This document shows, one piece after another, positions 17,281 to 24,852 of a stretch of DNA of 64,000 nt. Origin of the DNA: JANQQJ01 sp046290575 (GTDB taxonomy: Bacteria > Pseudomonadota > Alphaproteobacteria > SMXS01); contig JBKAGX010000011.1 in the NCBI GenBank assembly GCA_046290575.1, forward strand, positions 8,504-72,503, in the 5' to 3' direction. The first letter of the stretch is position 1, and each line of letters begins with the position of its first letter. The position numbers and the translations under genes are program-made. A model generated the notes under the pieces. It saw nothing but the letters and a program-made list of their open reading frames with translations, was not told where the DNA came from and made no database searches.

Positions 17281-17733
17281 ATGACGCTCGAAGACCTTCT
17301 CGAGATCGAAAAGATCAAAGAGACCCGCCATCTGTACTCGCACTATTACGACGGCAATCGGCTGGACGATCTGGTGGGCCTGTTCACCGATGACGCGGTT
17401 TGTGAATTCGGTCCCGACTTTGGCGGCGACTGGGTGGGCAAGGACCAGATCCGGGCGAAATATCACGAGTTCCTGTACGATTCAGGCCGGCTGGAGCACT
17501 CGCAGATGCATGCCGTCACCAACCCCTGGATCCGGCTGATCAGCGACAATGAAGCCTATGGCCGCTGGTATCAGCTCAATCTCAACGTGGCGCCGGGGGC
17601 GGAGAACCCGCTGACCCTGTTCGGCATCTATGACGATGTGTACCGCAAGGTGGGCGACGACTGGAAAATTCACCGCACCCGCATCGATTTCCTGTGGCCC
17701 AACCGCGAATTCTATGGCCTGCGGGACATCTAG
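17281..17733 (+). CDS. SnoaL-like (NTF2 superfamily) domain protein
   Basis: 150 residues. MTLEDLLEIEKIKETRHLYS with LDDLVGLFTDDAVCEFGPDFGG and a C-terminal VGDDWKIHRTRIDFLWP match the cone-shaped NTF2/SnoaL-like domain of limonene-hydrolase or dehydratase-type proteins (SnoaL_4). These are often small isomerases or dehydratases or non-enzymatic ligand pockets, so no reaction is proposed. The ATG at 17281 is chosen because GGGAG lies five bases upstream, inside a hairpin. Confidence 0.85.
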   Translation: MTLEDLLEIEKIKETRHLYSHYYDGNRLDDLVGLFTDDAVCEFGPDFGGDWVGKDQIRAKYHEFLYDSGRLEHSQMHAVTNPWIRLISDNEAYGRWYQLNLNVAPGAENPLTLFGIYDDVYRKVGDDWKIHRTRIDFLWPNREFYGLRDI

Positions 17734-17788
17734 GTGCATTTGTTAAGGGCGATTGTGCTGTATAGGCGAGGCGCCTACCTTCCGGGTC

Positions 17789-18307
17789 ATGGCGAAAGCG
17801 AACTCCATATTACGGCAGTCCAAAGGCGCTGACCGGCTGATCGGCTATGGCGCGGTGGTCGTGCTGGTGCTGCATGTAGCCTCTCTGTTCATGCCCGCGA
17901 TCGAGGTTGAACGGCTGTTCTTCTTCACCGACATTGTGACGATCTGGGGCGCGATCACGGCGCTGTTCAGCCGTGGTGAGATCCTTATCGGGCTGGTGCT
18001 GTTTTTGTTCACCGTGGTGTTCCCGGCGCTGAAGCTGGCCGCGATCATTCACCTGTTCTTGAGCCCCAGCCTGGGGGATCCGACGCTTGAAAAGCGCCTG
18101 TCGCGGCTGGACAGTTTGGGCAAGTGGTCGATGCTCGATGTGTTCGTCGCGGCCCTGCTGGTGGTGTCGTTGACCGCTACCGGGCTGGTAGACGCGCGGT
18201 TTCTGCCCGGCATGTATCTGTTCGCCCTGTCCGTCATCCTGACGCTGCTGCTGAGTTCGCGGCTTTCGGTGCTGGCCCGGCGGCATTTGTCCAGTCGCAA
18301 TGTCTGA
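17789..18307 (+). CDS. PqiA-like paraquat-inducible membrane protein
   Basis: 172 residues with four hydrophobic helices. The family motif GKWSMLDVFVAALLV is present near residue 110, and the second half resembles PqiA/YebS (LKLAAIIHLF, FALSVILTLLLSSRLS). The N-terminal zinc-ribbon of full PqiA is missing, so this is a single-module version. PqiA proteins accompany MCE lipid-transport proteins; no MCE gene is beside it here. The start at ATG 17789 lacks a strong ribosome site. Confidence 0.8.
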   Translation: MAKANSILRQSKGADRLIGYGAVVVLVLHVASLFMPAIEVERLFFFTDIVTIWGAITALFSRGEILIGLVLFLFTVVFPALKLAAIIHLFLSPSLGDPTLEKRLSRLDSLGKWSMLDVFVAALLVVSLTATGLVDARFLPGMYLFALSVILTLLLSSRLSVLARRHLSSRNV

Positions 18308-18363
18308 CGCGGGACCAAACAGAAATCCGTTCACCCGGAGCTTGTCGCAGGGGCGGATTTCTG

Positions 18364-18396
18364 CCGCTCGTACTTCGACAGGCTCAGCACGAGCGG
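18364..18396. repeat. Dispersed palindromic repeat with TTCGACAGGCTCAG core
   Basis: CCGCTCGT (18364-18371) and ACGAGCGG (18389-18396) form a perfect stem around the core TTCGACAGGCTCAG (18374-18387). The core recurs at 40169-40182, inverted at 40130-40143, and as a one-base variant at 14397-14410. Confidence 0.8.
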
Positions 18397-18500
18397 GTTC
18401 AAGGGATACGCGCCTCTCATTCCGGGCATGCCTGCGTGCTTGTCAGCAACCCGGCGACCGGCCATCCTAGACGCTAAAGAGAATGTTGCGGGAGCGATCC

Positions 18501-19262
18501 ATGATCGAAGTGCATTACTGGCCCACCCCGAACGGGTGGAAGGTCACCATCATGCTGGAGGAAACCGGCATGGATTACGAAATCCATCCGGTCGATATCG
18601 GCGGCGGCGGACAGTTCACGCCGGAGTTCCTGCGTATCTGCCCGAACAACCGGATGCCGGCGATTATCGACCGCGCGCCCGCCGATGGCGGCGAACCGAT
18701 TTCGATCTTCGAATCCGGCGCCATTCTGGAATATCTGGCCGACAAGTCGGGCCAGTTTCTGCCCGCCGACCCGCGCGGGCGCGCCAGGGTGCTGCAATGG
18801 GTGCACTGGCAGATGGCCAATCTGGGGCCGATGATGGGCAACGCCAACCACTTCAAGAACTACGCGAAGAACCTGACGGGCGGTGACGAAACGCAGCTTG
18901 AATACGGCAAGAACCGCTTTGTGGGCGAAGTGGATCGGCTGTCCGGCGTGATGGATGCACAGCTGAAATACAATCAGTATCTGGCGGGCGATGAGTACTC
19001 GATTGCCGATATCATCACCTGGCCCTGGGCGATGCTGCTGGGCCGGCTGATCGACGAGAAGGTCTGGGAGGATTTCCCGAATCTCAAACGCTGGGTTGAC
19101 GAGGTGGGCGAGCGCCCGGCGGTGGACAAAGGCCGCAAGGTGGGCCGCGACCTGCCGAAAAAGGACCTGACCGACGAAGAAGAAGAGGCCCGCCGCAAGC
19201 TGCTCTTTAACCAGACCAACGAAAAGGTCAGGGCGGCACGGGAAGCTGCAGCGGCGGGGTAG
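18501..19262 (+). CDS. Glutathione S-transferase family protein (YghU/Ure2p-like)
   Basis: 253 residues. The N-terminal thioredoxin-like domain has MIEVHYWPTPNGWKVTIMLE, NNRMPAIID and the ESGAILEYLADKSGQ glutathione-binding segment. The C-terminal helical domain contains FLAGDEYSIADIITWPW. TPNGWK is typical of the disulfide-bond reductase-like GSTs (YfcG/YghU). The start ATG 18501 is preceded by GGGAG. A paralogue of the same subfamily lies at 61627-62283. Substrate unknown. Confidence 0.9.
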   Translation: MIEVHYWPTPNGWKVTIMLEETGMDYEIHPVDIGGGGQFTPEFLRICPNNRMPAIIDRAPADGGEPISIFESGAILEYLADKSGQFLPADPRGRARVLQWVHWQMANLGPMMGNANHFKNYAKNLTGGDETQLEYGKNRFVGEVDRLSGVMDAQLKYNQYLAGDEYSIADIITWPWAMLLGRLIDEKVWEDFPNLKRWVDEVGERPAVDKGRKVGRDLPKKDLTDEEEEARRKLLFNQTNEKVRAAREAAAAG

Positions 19263-19301
19263 TAGCGTCACAACAAGGTCGAGCCTGGACTAAAGCGAGC
19301 A

Positions 19302-19709
19302 ATGGGTGACGATACTTCGAACGGTGTGATCATCGGGAGTGAGGCTGCGTTCGTCCGGTTGACTCGTCGAAGCGGTCGGCGGTCAGAGGATGGTATGACA
19401 GCTGTCGATATCGAGGTGAAAGGGTGGGCATTTAGAGGCATTGTTCGAGACGAGACACTCGTAGGTATCTCGACTTTTTGTGATGAGCTGGATGCCCTTT
19501 ACAACAGTCTGTCAGGGACTGCGACGCTCGCGAGCTATGAGAATCTAAAGCTGGTCGCTGAAGGAGATGGCCGCGGAGCAGTTTCAGTAAAGGTCGAGGT
19601 ATATGGTTCACACTTGCCATTGTCGAAACTTTGTTTTGACATGAGATTCGATCAGACATTCCTGCCAAAGATCATCTCAGACATGCAGCGCGAGTTTCCA
19701 GAGGGCTAG
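19302..19709 (+). CDS. WapI-like immunity protein (orphan)
   Basis: 135 residues containing RLTRRSGRRSEDGM, then FCDELDALYNSLSGTATL, and a C-terminal DMRFDQTFLPKIISDM. This order resembles immunity proteins associated with WapA-type contact-dependent toxins (WapI family). I recognise the pattern but cannot search it. Base composition is visibly less GC-rich than the neighbours, and no polymorphic toxin gene is next to it, so it may be a horizontally acquired orphan immunity gene. Alternatively it is an uncharacterised domain of similar fold. Confidence 0.55.
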   Translation: MGDDTSNGVIIGSEAAFVRLTRRSGRRSEDGMTAVDIEVKGWAFRGIVRDETLVGISTFCDELDALYNSLSGTATLASYENLKLVAEGDGRGAVSVKVEVYGSHLPLSKLCFDMRFDQTFLPKIISDMQREFPEG

Positions 19710-19872
19710 TTAATGGACCAAATGACCTGTCTGGACTTCGATTTGTCTTTCCTAGGCGTCTAAGCCGGAAGCGTGGTCTGATAGCCCTCACAACTCTGTG
19801 ATCACCCATTCATATGCCGTTAAGCGGCAGAAGCCGACCATTGCCTCCTGAACACTGGTAATGGAGGTTCCC

Positions 19873-20112
19873 ATGTCGTTTATCGAAACATTCCCCAGCG
19901 AATCCGATCATCTGTTCCATCTTGGTTTGCGCGCGGCTGCGGGGTCCGACGGCCCGGTGGATTATGTGACTGCGCATAAATGGTTCAACCTGGCTGCATC
20001 GCTGGGCCATGACGGCGCGCGGCGCGCCCGGTCGGAGCTGGCGGCGATGATGACCTCGTCCGATCTGGCCGAGGCGCTGGTGGCCGCGCGGTCCTGGTTC
20101 AAATCGGATTAG
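19873..20112 (+). CDS. Small Sel1-like repeat protein
   Basis: 79 residues. The segment VDYVTAHKWFNLAASLGHDG is one Sel1-type helical repeat (A-x-x-W-F-x-L-A-A-x-x-G-H), flanked by two short helices (ARRARSELAAMM and DLAEALVAARSWFKSD). The start is placed at ATG 19873 because GGAGG lies six bases upstream; an earlier ATG at 19861 overlaps that ribosome site. Small one-repeat proteins of this kind are common in Alphaproteobacteria and have no assigned role. Confidence 0.75.
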   Translation: MSFIETFPSESDHLFHLGLRAAAGSDGPVDYVTAHKWFNLAASLGHDGARRARSELAAMMTSSDLAEALVAARSWFKSD

Positions 20113-20173
20113 AAACTCGCCGCCTGTTGAACTAAGTTACGGGCAACTCGTCCTGTTCATATGGAGTTTCCCG

Positions 20174-21103
20174 ATGACCCGTTTCCCTCTGCTTGGTGCT
20201 TTTGGCGCCGCACTTTTTCTTGCCGCTTGCGGTCCTGAAGAACCCGCCGACAATGCAACGGGCCCGGAGATCAGCGAAGAAGCGGTCGAACCGGCAGATG
20301 TTGCACCGGAAATGCCGGAAGTGGCCGATGATGTTCCTGAAGTCACCCTGGCGGATATTGTCGCAGGCGACCATCGGGTGGACGCCAACACGGCGCGCGA
20401 CCCGTACCGCCATCCGCTCGAGACGCTGGAGTTCTTCGGTCTTGAGCGTGACATGACCGTGCTTGAAATCTGGCCGGGTAGCGGGTTCTACACCGATATC
20501 GTCGCGCCTTATGTTGCCGGTGAGGGCCAGTATATCGCCGCGATCTTCGATGAAAGCGGCGGTCAGGAATATGTGCTGCGTTTGAACAAGGAGCTGCGCG
20601 AAAAGATCGACGGCAACCCGATGTACGGACCGGTGCAATATGTCACCATGGGCGAGGGCATGTATGACCTCGGGCCGGAAGCGTCCGTCGATATGGTGCT
20701 GACCTTCCGTAACGTGCACAGCTGGATGCGCGGCGGCAACGCTCAGGACGTGTTCAACGCGATGTTCAAGGTCTTGAAGCCGGGCGGCACGCTGGGTCTG
20801 GTACAGCACCGCAACAATCCGGATGCCGAGCAGGACCCCAAAGCCCCCACTGGCTATGTGACCGAAAAAGCCGTGATCGACATGGCCGAAGCCGCCGGGT
20901 TCACCCTGGCCGACAAATCGGAAGTCAACGCCAACCCGGCCGATACAAAGGATTATGAAGGCGGTGTCTGGACGCTGCCGCCGGCCCTGCGGGGGGAAGA
21001 GGAAGACAAAACCGCCTATGAAGCGATTGGCGAAAGTGACCGCATGACCCTGAAATTCGTCAAACCGGAAACCACCGGTCTGGCGATGAACAACGCGCAG
21101 TAG
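20174..21103 (+). CDS. Predicted methyltransferase with lipoprotein signal (COG4798-like)
   Basis: 309 residues. It opens with a lipobox signal (FGAALFLAAC, Cys about residue 19) and an acidic Pro/Glu/Asp linker to about residue 55. A Rossmann-type methyltransferase domain follows: LERDMTVLEIWPGSGFYTDI as motif I, VDMVLTFRNVHSWM, and FKVLKPGGTLGLVQHR. This is the predicted-methyltransferase family that carries export signals. A SAM-using enzyme outside the cytoplasm is puzzling, so the domain may have lost catalysis or bind something else. GGAG lies upstream of the ATG. Confidence 0.85.
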   Translation: MTRFPLLGAFGAALFLAACGPEEPADNATGPEISEEAVEPADVAPEMPEVADDVPEVTLADIVAGDHRVDANTARDPYRHPLETLEFFGLERDMTVLEIWPGSGFYTDIVAPYVAGEGQYIAAIFDESGGQEYVLRLNKELREKIDGNPMYGPVQYVTMGEGMYDLGPEASVDMVLTFRNVHSWMRGGNAQDVFNAMFKVLKPGGTLGLVQHRNNPDAEQDPKAPTGYVTEKAVIDMAEAAGFTLADKSEVNANPADTKDYEGGVWTLPPALRGEEEDKTAYEAIGESDRMTLKFVKPETTGLAMNNAQ

Positions 21104-21166
21104 GGGATTGTTGCGCCGATTGCCGGGTCTGTTGCCGGCCTCGCTGCGCGATCGCAGGTCCCGCCG

Positions 21167-22264
21167 ATGATCCGGATCGGACTCATCGGCGTCGGCCGGA
21201 TGGGGATATCGCATCTCGCGATCGCCAATGCCCATCCGGATGTCGAGATCGCCTATATCTGCGACCGGCCGGGTCCGGTCCCTTCGGCGATCAAGGCCTA
21301 TACGGCGTTTCCCCGTTTTTCGGACTATCGCAAGGCGATCGCAGAAGGCGGGGCCGATGCGGTGATCGTCGCGACGCCGACCGGCACCCATGATGAGGTG
21401 TCGCGCGCGGCGCTGGGCGCGGGTCAGCATGTCTTTGTCGAAAAACCGTTCTCCCTCGATCCGGATGACGGGGACGCGCTGGCGGCGCTGGCTGAAGAAA
21501 AAGGCCTGGTCAATCAGGTCGGCTATCACAACCGGTTCATCGGCACGTTCGGCGAGGCGCGCCGCCTGCTGGCGGATCAAGTCCTGGGGCGGTTGCACCA
21601 TGCCCACGGCGAAGCCTATGGCCAGGTGGTCACGCGCCCGCAGTCGGGCTCGTGGCGGTTTTCCAGCAAGAAAGAAGGCGGCTGCCTGCTGGATTACGCA
21701 TCCCATGTCATCGACCTGATGAATTTTCTGATCGGCCCGCCAAAGAGCGTTTCAGGCTCCGTGCTGCAGAGCATCTATTCCAGGGATGTGGATGACGCGG
21801 TCTATGCCAGCCTGGGTTATGACGGGTTCAGCGGTCAGCTTTCCGTCAACTGGAGCGATGAGACTTACCGGAAAATGACGACACGGGTGTCGGTTCAGGG
21901 CGATCTGGGCAAGATCACCGTCGACCGGCAGGAGCTTCGGATCTATCTGCGCGACGCCCGGCCTGATCTGGACCTGAAGGCGGGGTGGAACATCCGTTAC
22001 ATCACCGAGCTGACAGCGCCGGTCTGGTTCTATCTGCGCGGTGAAGAGTATTCCGCGCAGCTGGCGGCCTTTGTGGCGGCGATTCAGTCCGGTAAGCCCG
22101 CGGTGCCCAGCACCTTCCGAACCGCGACTGAAACGGACCGCGTCGTCGCCATGATCCGTGACGATGCGGAGGGCAGGGGGGGCGCTCCCGCTACGCAAGG
22201 TGCTCGGCAAAAAGGGTTTTTCGGACGGTTGTTCGGTGGCGGTGAGGCAGGTTCCCGTGGATAG
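21167..22264 (+). CDS. Gfo/Idh/MocA family oxidoreductase
   Basis: 365 residues. The N-terminal Rossmann domain MIRIGLIGVGRMGISHLAIA is followed by ADAVIVATPTGTHDEV and the catalytic EKP motif (HVFVEKPFSL, about residue 95). The C-terminal substrate domain contains GGCLLDYASHVIDLMNFL. These NAD(P)-dependent enzymes oxidise or reduce sugars and inositols, often nucleotide sugars. It overlaps the next gene by eight bases and lies in a probable glycan locus with a split glycosyltransferase. Confidence 0.9.
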   Translation: MIRIGLIGVGRMGISHLAIANAHPDVEIAYICDRPGPVPSAIKAYTAFPRFSDYRKAIAEGGADAVIVATPTGTHDEVSRAALGAGQHVFVEKPFSLDPDDGDALAALAEEKGLVNQVGYHNRFIGTFGEARRLLADQVLGRLHHAHGEAYGQVVTRPQSGSWRFSSKKEGGCLLDYASHVIDLMNFLIGPPKSVSGSVLQSIYSRDVDDAVYASLGYDGFSGQLSVNWSDETYRKMTTRVSVQGDLGKITVDRQELRIYLRDARPDLDLKAGWNIRYITELTAPVWFYLRGEEYSAQLAAFVAAIQSGKPAVPSTFRTATETDRVVAMIRDDAEGRGGAPATQGARQKGFFGRLFGGGEAGSRG

Positions 22265-23114
22265 AATTCTGTTCGGTGACAACCAGTTCTTCGGCGTCAA
22301 TCACATGTCGGAAGTGAAGGCCGCGGAGCAGGCGATGCGCTTCAGCGAGACCTCGGAGATCATCCGGGTGCTCGACACGGCCTATGATGCGGGCATCCGC
22401 GTTTTCATGTGTACCACCCACGACAGGGTGGCGCAGATTTGCGATCACGTCCGCGAAAACCCGTCTAGATATGCGGACTTCCGGTTCTATCCCTGCATGC
22501 CCTATGCCCATAAGTACTGGAACATTGTTACGGAGAAGGGGATTGTTGGCGGCCTGAAACAGATCTTCCCCGGCAATGTGGCCTCGACCCTGTTAAGCGG
22601 CGGCATGGCGGCGGCGCGGCGCGATTTTACCGGCATGATGAAAATCCTGGTCGACGCGGAAATGGCCATGTTCCACGATCTGCCGGTCGAGTACGTCTTT
22701 CTGCAAAATGTGGTGACCGATCTGGTGCTGGGCATGGGGGTCCCTGATGTGTTCAAGGCCTTTGCCGACCATGTAGGCGAAACCTATGGCTCCAAGGCGG
22801 GCTTCATCACCATGAACATGCCGATGCTGCTGGACGCGCTGGAGCGCGATGGCATCGATCACCCGACGGTGTGTGCCTCCATCAACAAGGCGGCCTTCCG
22901 CATGTGCGGCGGAAAAGAACAGGTGGAGGCGTTGCTTGCCGATGAACGGTGCGAGGCCATTGCCATGCAGGTGCTGGCCGCCGGTGCACTGCCGGCGGAT
23001 GAGGCGCTGGATTATGTCTGCAACCTGAAAGGGGTGGACTCGATCCTGTTCGGTGCGTCTTCGGAGAAGAACATTCTGCAGACCCGTGACCTGATCCAGA
23101 AATACAGCGCCTAA
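22257..23114 (+). CDS. Conserved hypothetical protein, possible TIM-barrel/aldo-keto-reductase-like
   Basis: 285 residues from a GTG at 22257 (reads MDRILFGDNQFFGVNHMSE), chosen because GAGGCAGG lies just upstream and it overlaps the previous stop by eight bases. I do not recognise a named family. The opening (ILFGDNQFFGVNH), the IIRVLDTAYDAGIRVFMCTT segment and the closing GVDSILFGASSEKNILQTRD resemble the first and last strands of aldo-keto-reductase-like barrels, but no catalytic Tyr/His pattern is obvious. Co-translation with the Gfo/Idh gene suggests a shared sugar pathway. It converges on pssE with a 4-base stop overlap. Confidence 0.6.
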   Translation: MDRILFGDNQFFGVNHMSEVKAAEQAMRFSETSEIIRVLDTAYDAGIRVFMCTTHDRVAQICDHVRENPSRYADFRFYPCMPYAHKYWNIVTEKGIVGGLKQIFPGNVASTLLSGGMAAARRDFTGMMKILVDAEMAMFHDLPVEYVFLQNVVTDLVLGMGVPDVFKAFADHVGETYGSKAGFITMNMPMLLDALERDGIDHPTVCASINKAAFRMCGGKEQVEALLADERCEAIAMQVLAAGALPADEALDYVCNLKGVDSILFGASSEKNILQTRDLIQKYSA

Positions 23115-23608
23115 AGCGCCAGGATTTTCGCTTCCAGTCGCTTGGCGAAGGCGTCGGCTTTTTCCTGCGGGTCCATCTGCGCCGTCTTCAGCCCGGCCAC
23201 CCTGTCATCATAGTTGCGTACCAGCTCCGGCAGCTCGGCCACGTCCATCACCAGCAGAATCCGTTCTTCCTCGGCCAGCTTGCGCGCAAAGGTGACCTGG
23301 TGATTATCGACCATCTCGCCTTCCGCATGTTGCCGCGGGACGACGATAGGCACCTTGCCGCGCGTGAGTGCCAGCATGATCGATCCGGGCCCGCCCTGGG
23401 TCAGGATGATGCGGGCCTTGTCCGCGTGCCGCTCCATCTCGGTCAGCGGCAGAAAACGCTCATACGCATAGGGTTCCGACGGTTCGCAACTGTGGCCGAT
23501 CTGGGCAAAGATCGGGTCCGGGATGGCGTCGTCAGCGGCCAGCTGGTCGGTGGCGCGGACCAGCCGGTCGAAGGGAAGATCATAGGCGCCCACGGTCATG
23601 AAGATCAC
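23111..23608 (-). CDS. Glycosyltransferase C-terminal half, PssE/Alg13-like
   Basis: 165 residues from a GTG at 23608 that shares GTGA with the stop of the upstream partner. It begins VIFMTVGAYDLPFDRLVRA and contains ILTQGGPGSIMLALTRGKVP with IVVPRQ, the nucleotide-sugar-binding signature of the GT28 C-terminal domain as found in Alg13 and PssE. It needs the membrane-anchored N-terminal half encoded just upstream. Normal length for a PssE-type subunit. Confidence 0.85.
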   Translation of the reverse strand: MIFMTVGAYDLPFDRLVRATDQLAADDAIPDPIFAQIGHSCEPSEPYAYERFLPLTEMERHADKARIILTQGGPGSIMLALTRGKVPIVVPRQHAEGEMVDNHQVTFARKLAEEERILLVMDVAELPELVRNYDDRVAGLKTAQMDPQEKADAFAKRLEAKILAL

Positions 23609-24054
23609 AGCAGCTGTCCCAGCAACACGCCTTTGGGATAGAATTCCCGCTGTTCTTCCCACTGGATGACGAACAGATCGGTGATCGGGTGGACCAGCTT
23701 GCCGCTCATCGTCGCGGAATCGATCCGGTCATAGACCTCGATAAACACCAGCCGGCATCCGAACAGCTTGCCGACATAGAAGAACGGCACCGCAACGCCG
23801 GACCCGGCGGAGACAATCACATCCGGCCGTTCGCGCCAAAGCACCTTGAAGGCGAGGAAGGTGTTGCGGATGAGGTTTTTGACGTTTCGCGGCGTCGGAT
23901 AATAGGCCCAGTAGACCTGCTCGTCCTTCAGCAGGTGCAACGCGTCTTCTTTTTTCGAAGCCACCCAGAACCGGTCATAGTTGGACCAGAAAGCGGACAG
24001 CAGGCTCATATGAAAAAGATGTCCCCCGGAGGAGGAGACCAGACAGAGTTTCAT
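23605..24054 (-). CDS. Glycosyltransferase N-terminal half, PssD/Alg14-like
   Basis: 149 residues from ATG 24054: MKLCLVSSSGGHLFHMSLL, then RPDVIVSAGSGVAVPFFYVG and FIEVYDRIDSATMSGKLVHP. This is the Alg14/PssD family, which recruits the catalytic Alg13/PssE partner to the membrane to transfer a second sugar to a lipid-linked acceptor. The 4-base overlap with the next gene implies coupled synthesis of the two halves. No polymerase or flippase is nearby, so the glycan product is unknown. Confidence 0.87.
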   Translation of the reverse strand: MKLCLVSSSGGHLFHMSLLSAFWSNYDRFWVASKKEDALHLLKDEQVYWAYYPTPRNVKNLIRNTFLAFKVLWRERPDVIVSAGSGVAVPFFYVGKLFGCRLVFIEVYDRIDSATMSGKLVHPITDLFVIQWEEQREFYPKGVLLGQLL

Positions 24055-24199
24055 CGATTGGCCCACTGGTATGTCACGGGGCCGGACTATAGACCGCATG
24101 CCGCAACCCGTGAAGGCCAGCGGGTCGCGTACAGCAAGATTGTCTGCTGGCGTGGAAAGCCGCTTGAATGGCAACCGCTGGGTTGCTATTCACGGCGGT

Positions 24200-24290
24200 G
24201 GAGAGGTGGCCGAGTGGCTGAAGGCGCTCCCCTGCTAAGGGAGTATGGGTTAATCGCCCATCGTGGGTTCGAATCCCATCCTCTCCGCCA
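24200..24290 (+). tRNA. tRNA-Ser (anticodon GCU)
   Basis: The acceptor stem GGAGAGG pairs with CCTCTCC at 24279-24285, followed by discriminator G and an encoded CCA at 24288-24290. The D arm is TGGCCGAGTGGCTGAAGGC, and the anticodon loop is CTGCTAA in the stem CTCCC/GGGAG. A long variable arm (ATGGGTTAATCGCCCAT) and T arm GTGGGTTCGAATCCCAT follow. The 91-base length and long variable arm fit serine. Confidence 0.97.
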
Positions 24291-24300
24291 TTAAACCAAG

Positions 24301-24322
24301 GCCCCGATTCGGGGCTTTTTTT
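24301..24322 (+). terminator. Terminator after tRNA-Ser
   Basis: GCCCC/GGGGC stem with GATTC loop, followed by seven T. Confidence 0.9.
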
Positions 24323-24453
24323 GTTGTGCGAGCCGATCTGATCCGCGCGCGTCGACACCGCATCAGTAACAATCCTCCTGCATGCAACGAAGAAGGTGCG
24401 GTTCCCGGCCAGCCTGTCTAAAATAGCTCTCCGTCTGAATGGGGAGGTTCATC

Positions 24454-24795
24454 GTGGAAAAACATCTGGTCATCATCAAGAGCAACGCGGTCGCGGGCCG
24501 CGAGGCGGATTATGAAGCCTGGTACAACAATATTCATCTCGGCGAGGTGCTGCAGGTACCGGGTTTCCTGACCGGGCAGCAATATCGCACCCCGCCCAGT
24601 CCCGATGGCAGCCCGCCCTCCCATAGTCATACGGCGGTCTTCGAGGTGGAGAGCGATGACATCACGGCGACGTTGACCCAGCTGGGTGAAGAATTTGCCA
24701 GCGGACGGATGACGGCGACTGATGCGCTAGACACGAATACCGCGCCGGAATCCGTTGTTATGCTGCCGACGGGGGCGCGGCAACAAGCCGCCTGA
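24454..24795 (+). CDS. EthD/dimeric alpha-beta barrel-type small protein
   Basis: 113 residues from GTG 24454, six bases after GGGGAGG. The segment EADYEAWYNNIHLGEVLQVP followed by GFLTGQQYR is the pattern of EthD-like or DUF4286-like ferredoxin-fold proteins, which bind or modify small hydrophobic molecules (Y-x-x-W-Y-x-x-x-H-L-x-E-V). It precedes a Rieske oxygenase by 57 bases on the same strand and may belong to the same catabolic unit. Confidence 0.7.
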   Translation: MEKHLVIIKSNAVAGREADYEAWYNNIHLGEVLQVPGFLTGQQYRTPPSPDGSPPSHSHTAVFEVESDDITATLTQLGEEFASGRMTATDALDTNTAPESVVMLPTGARQQAA

Positions 24796-24852
24796 GTCCG
24801 CCAGGAGTTACGCCGATCAAAGCACGCCACGCACAAGACGAAGGAACGCAAC

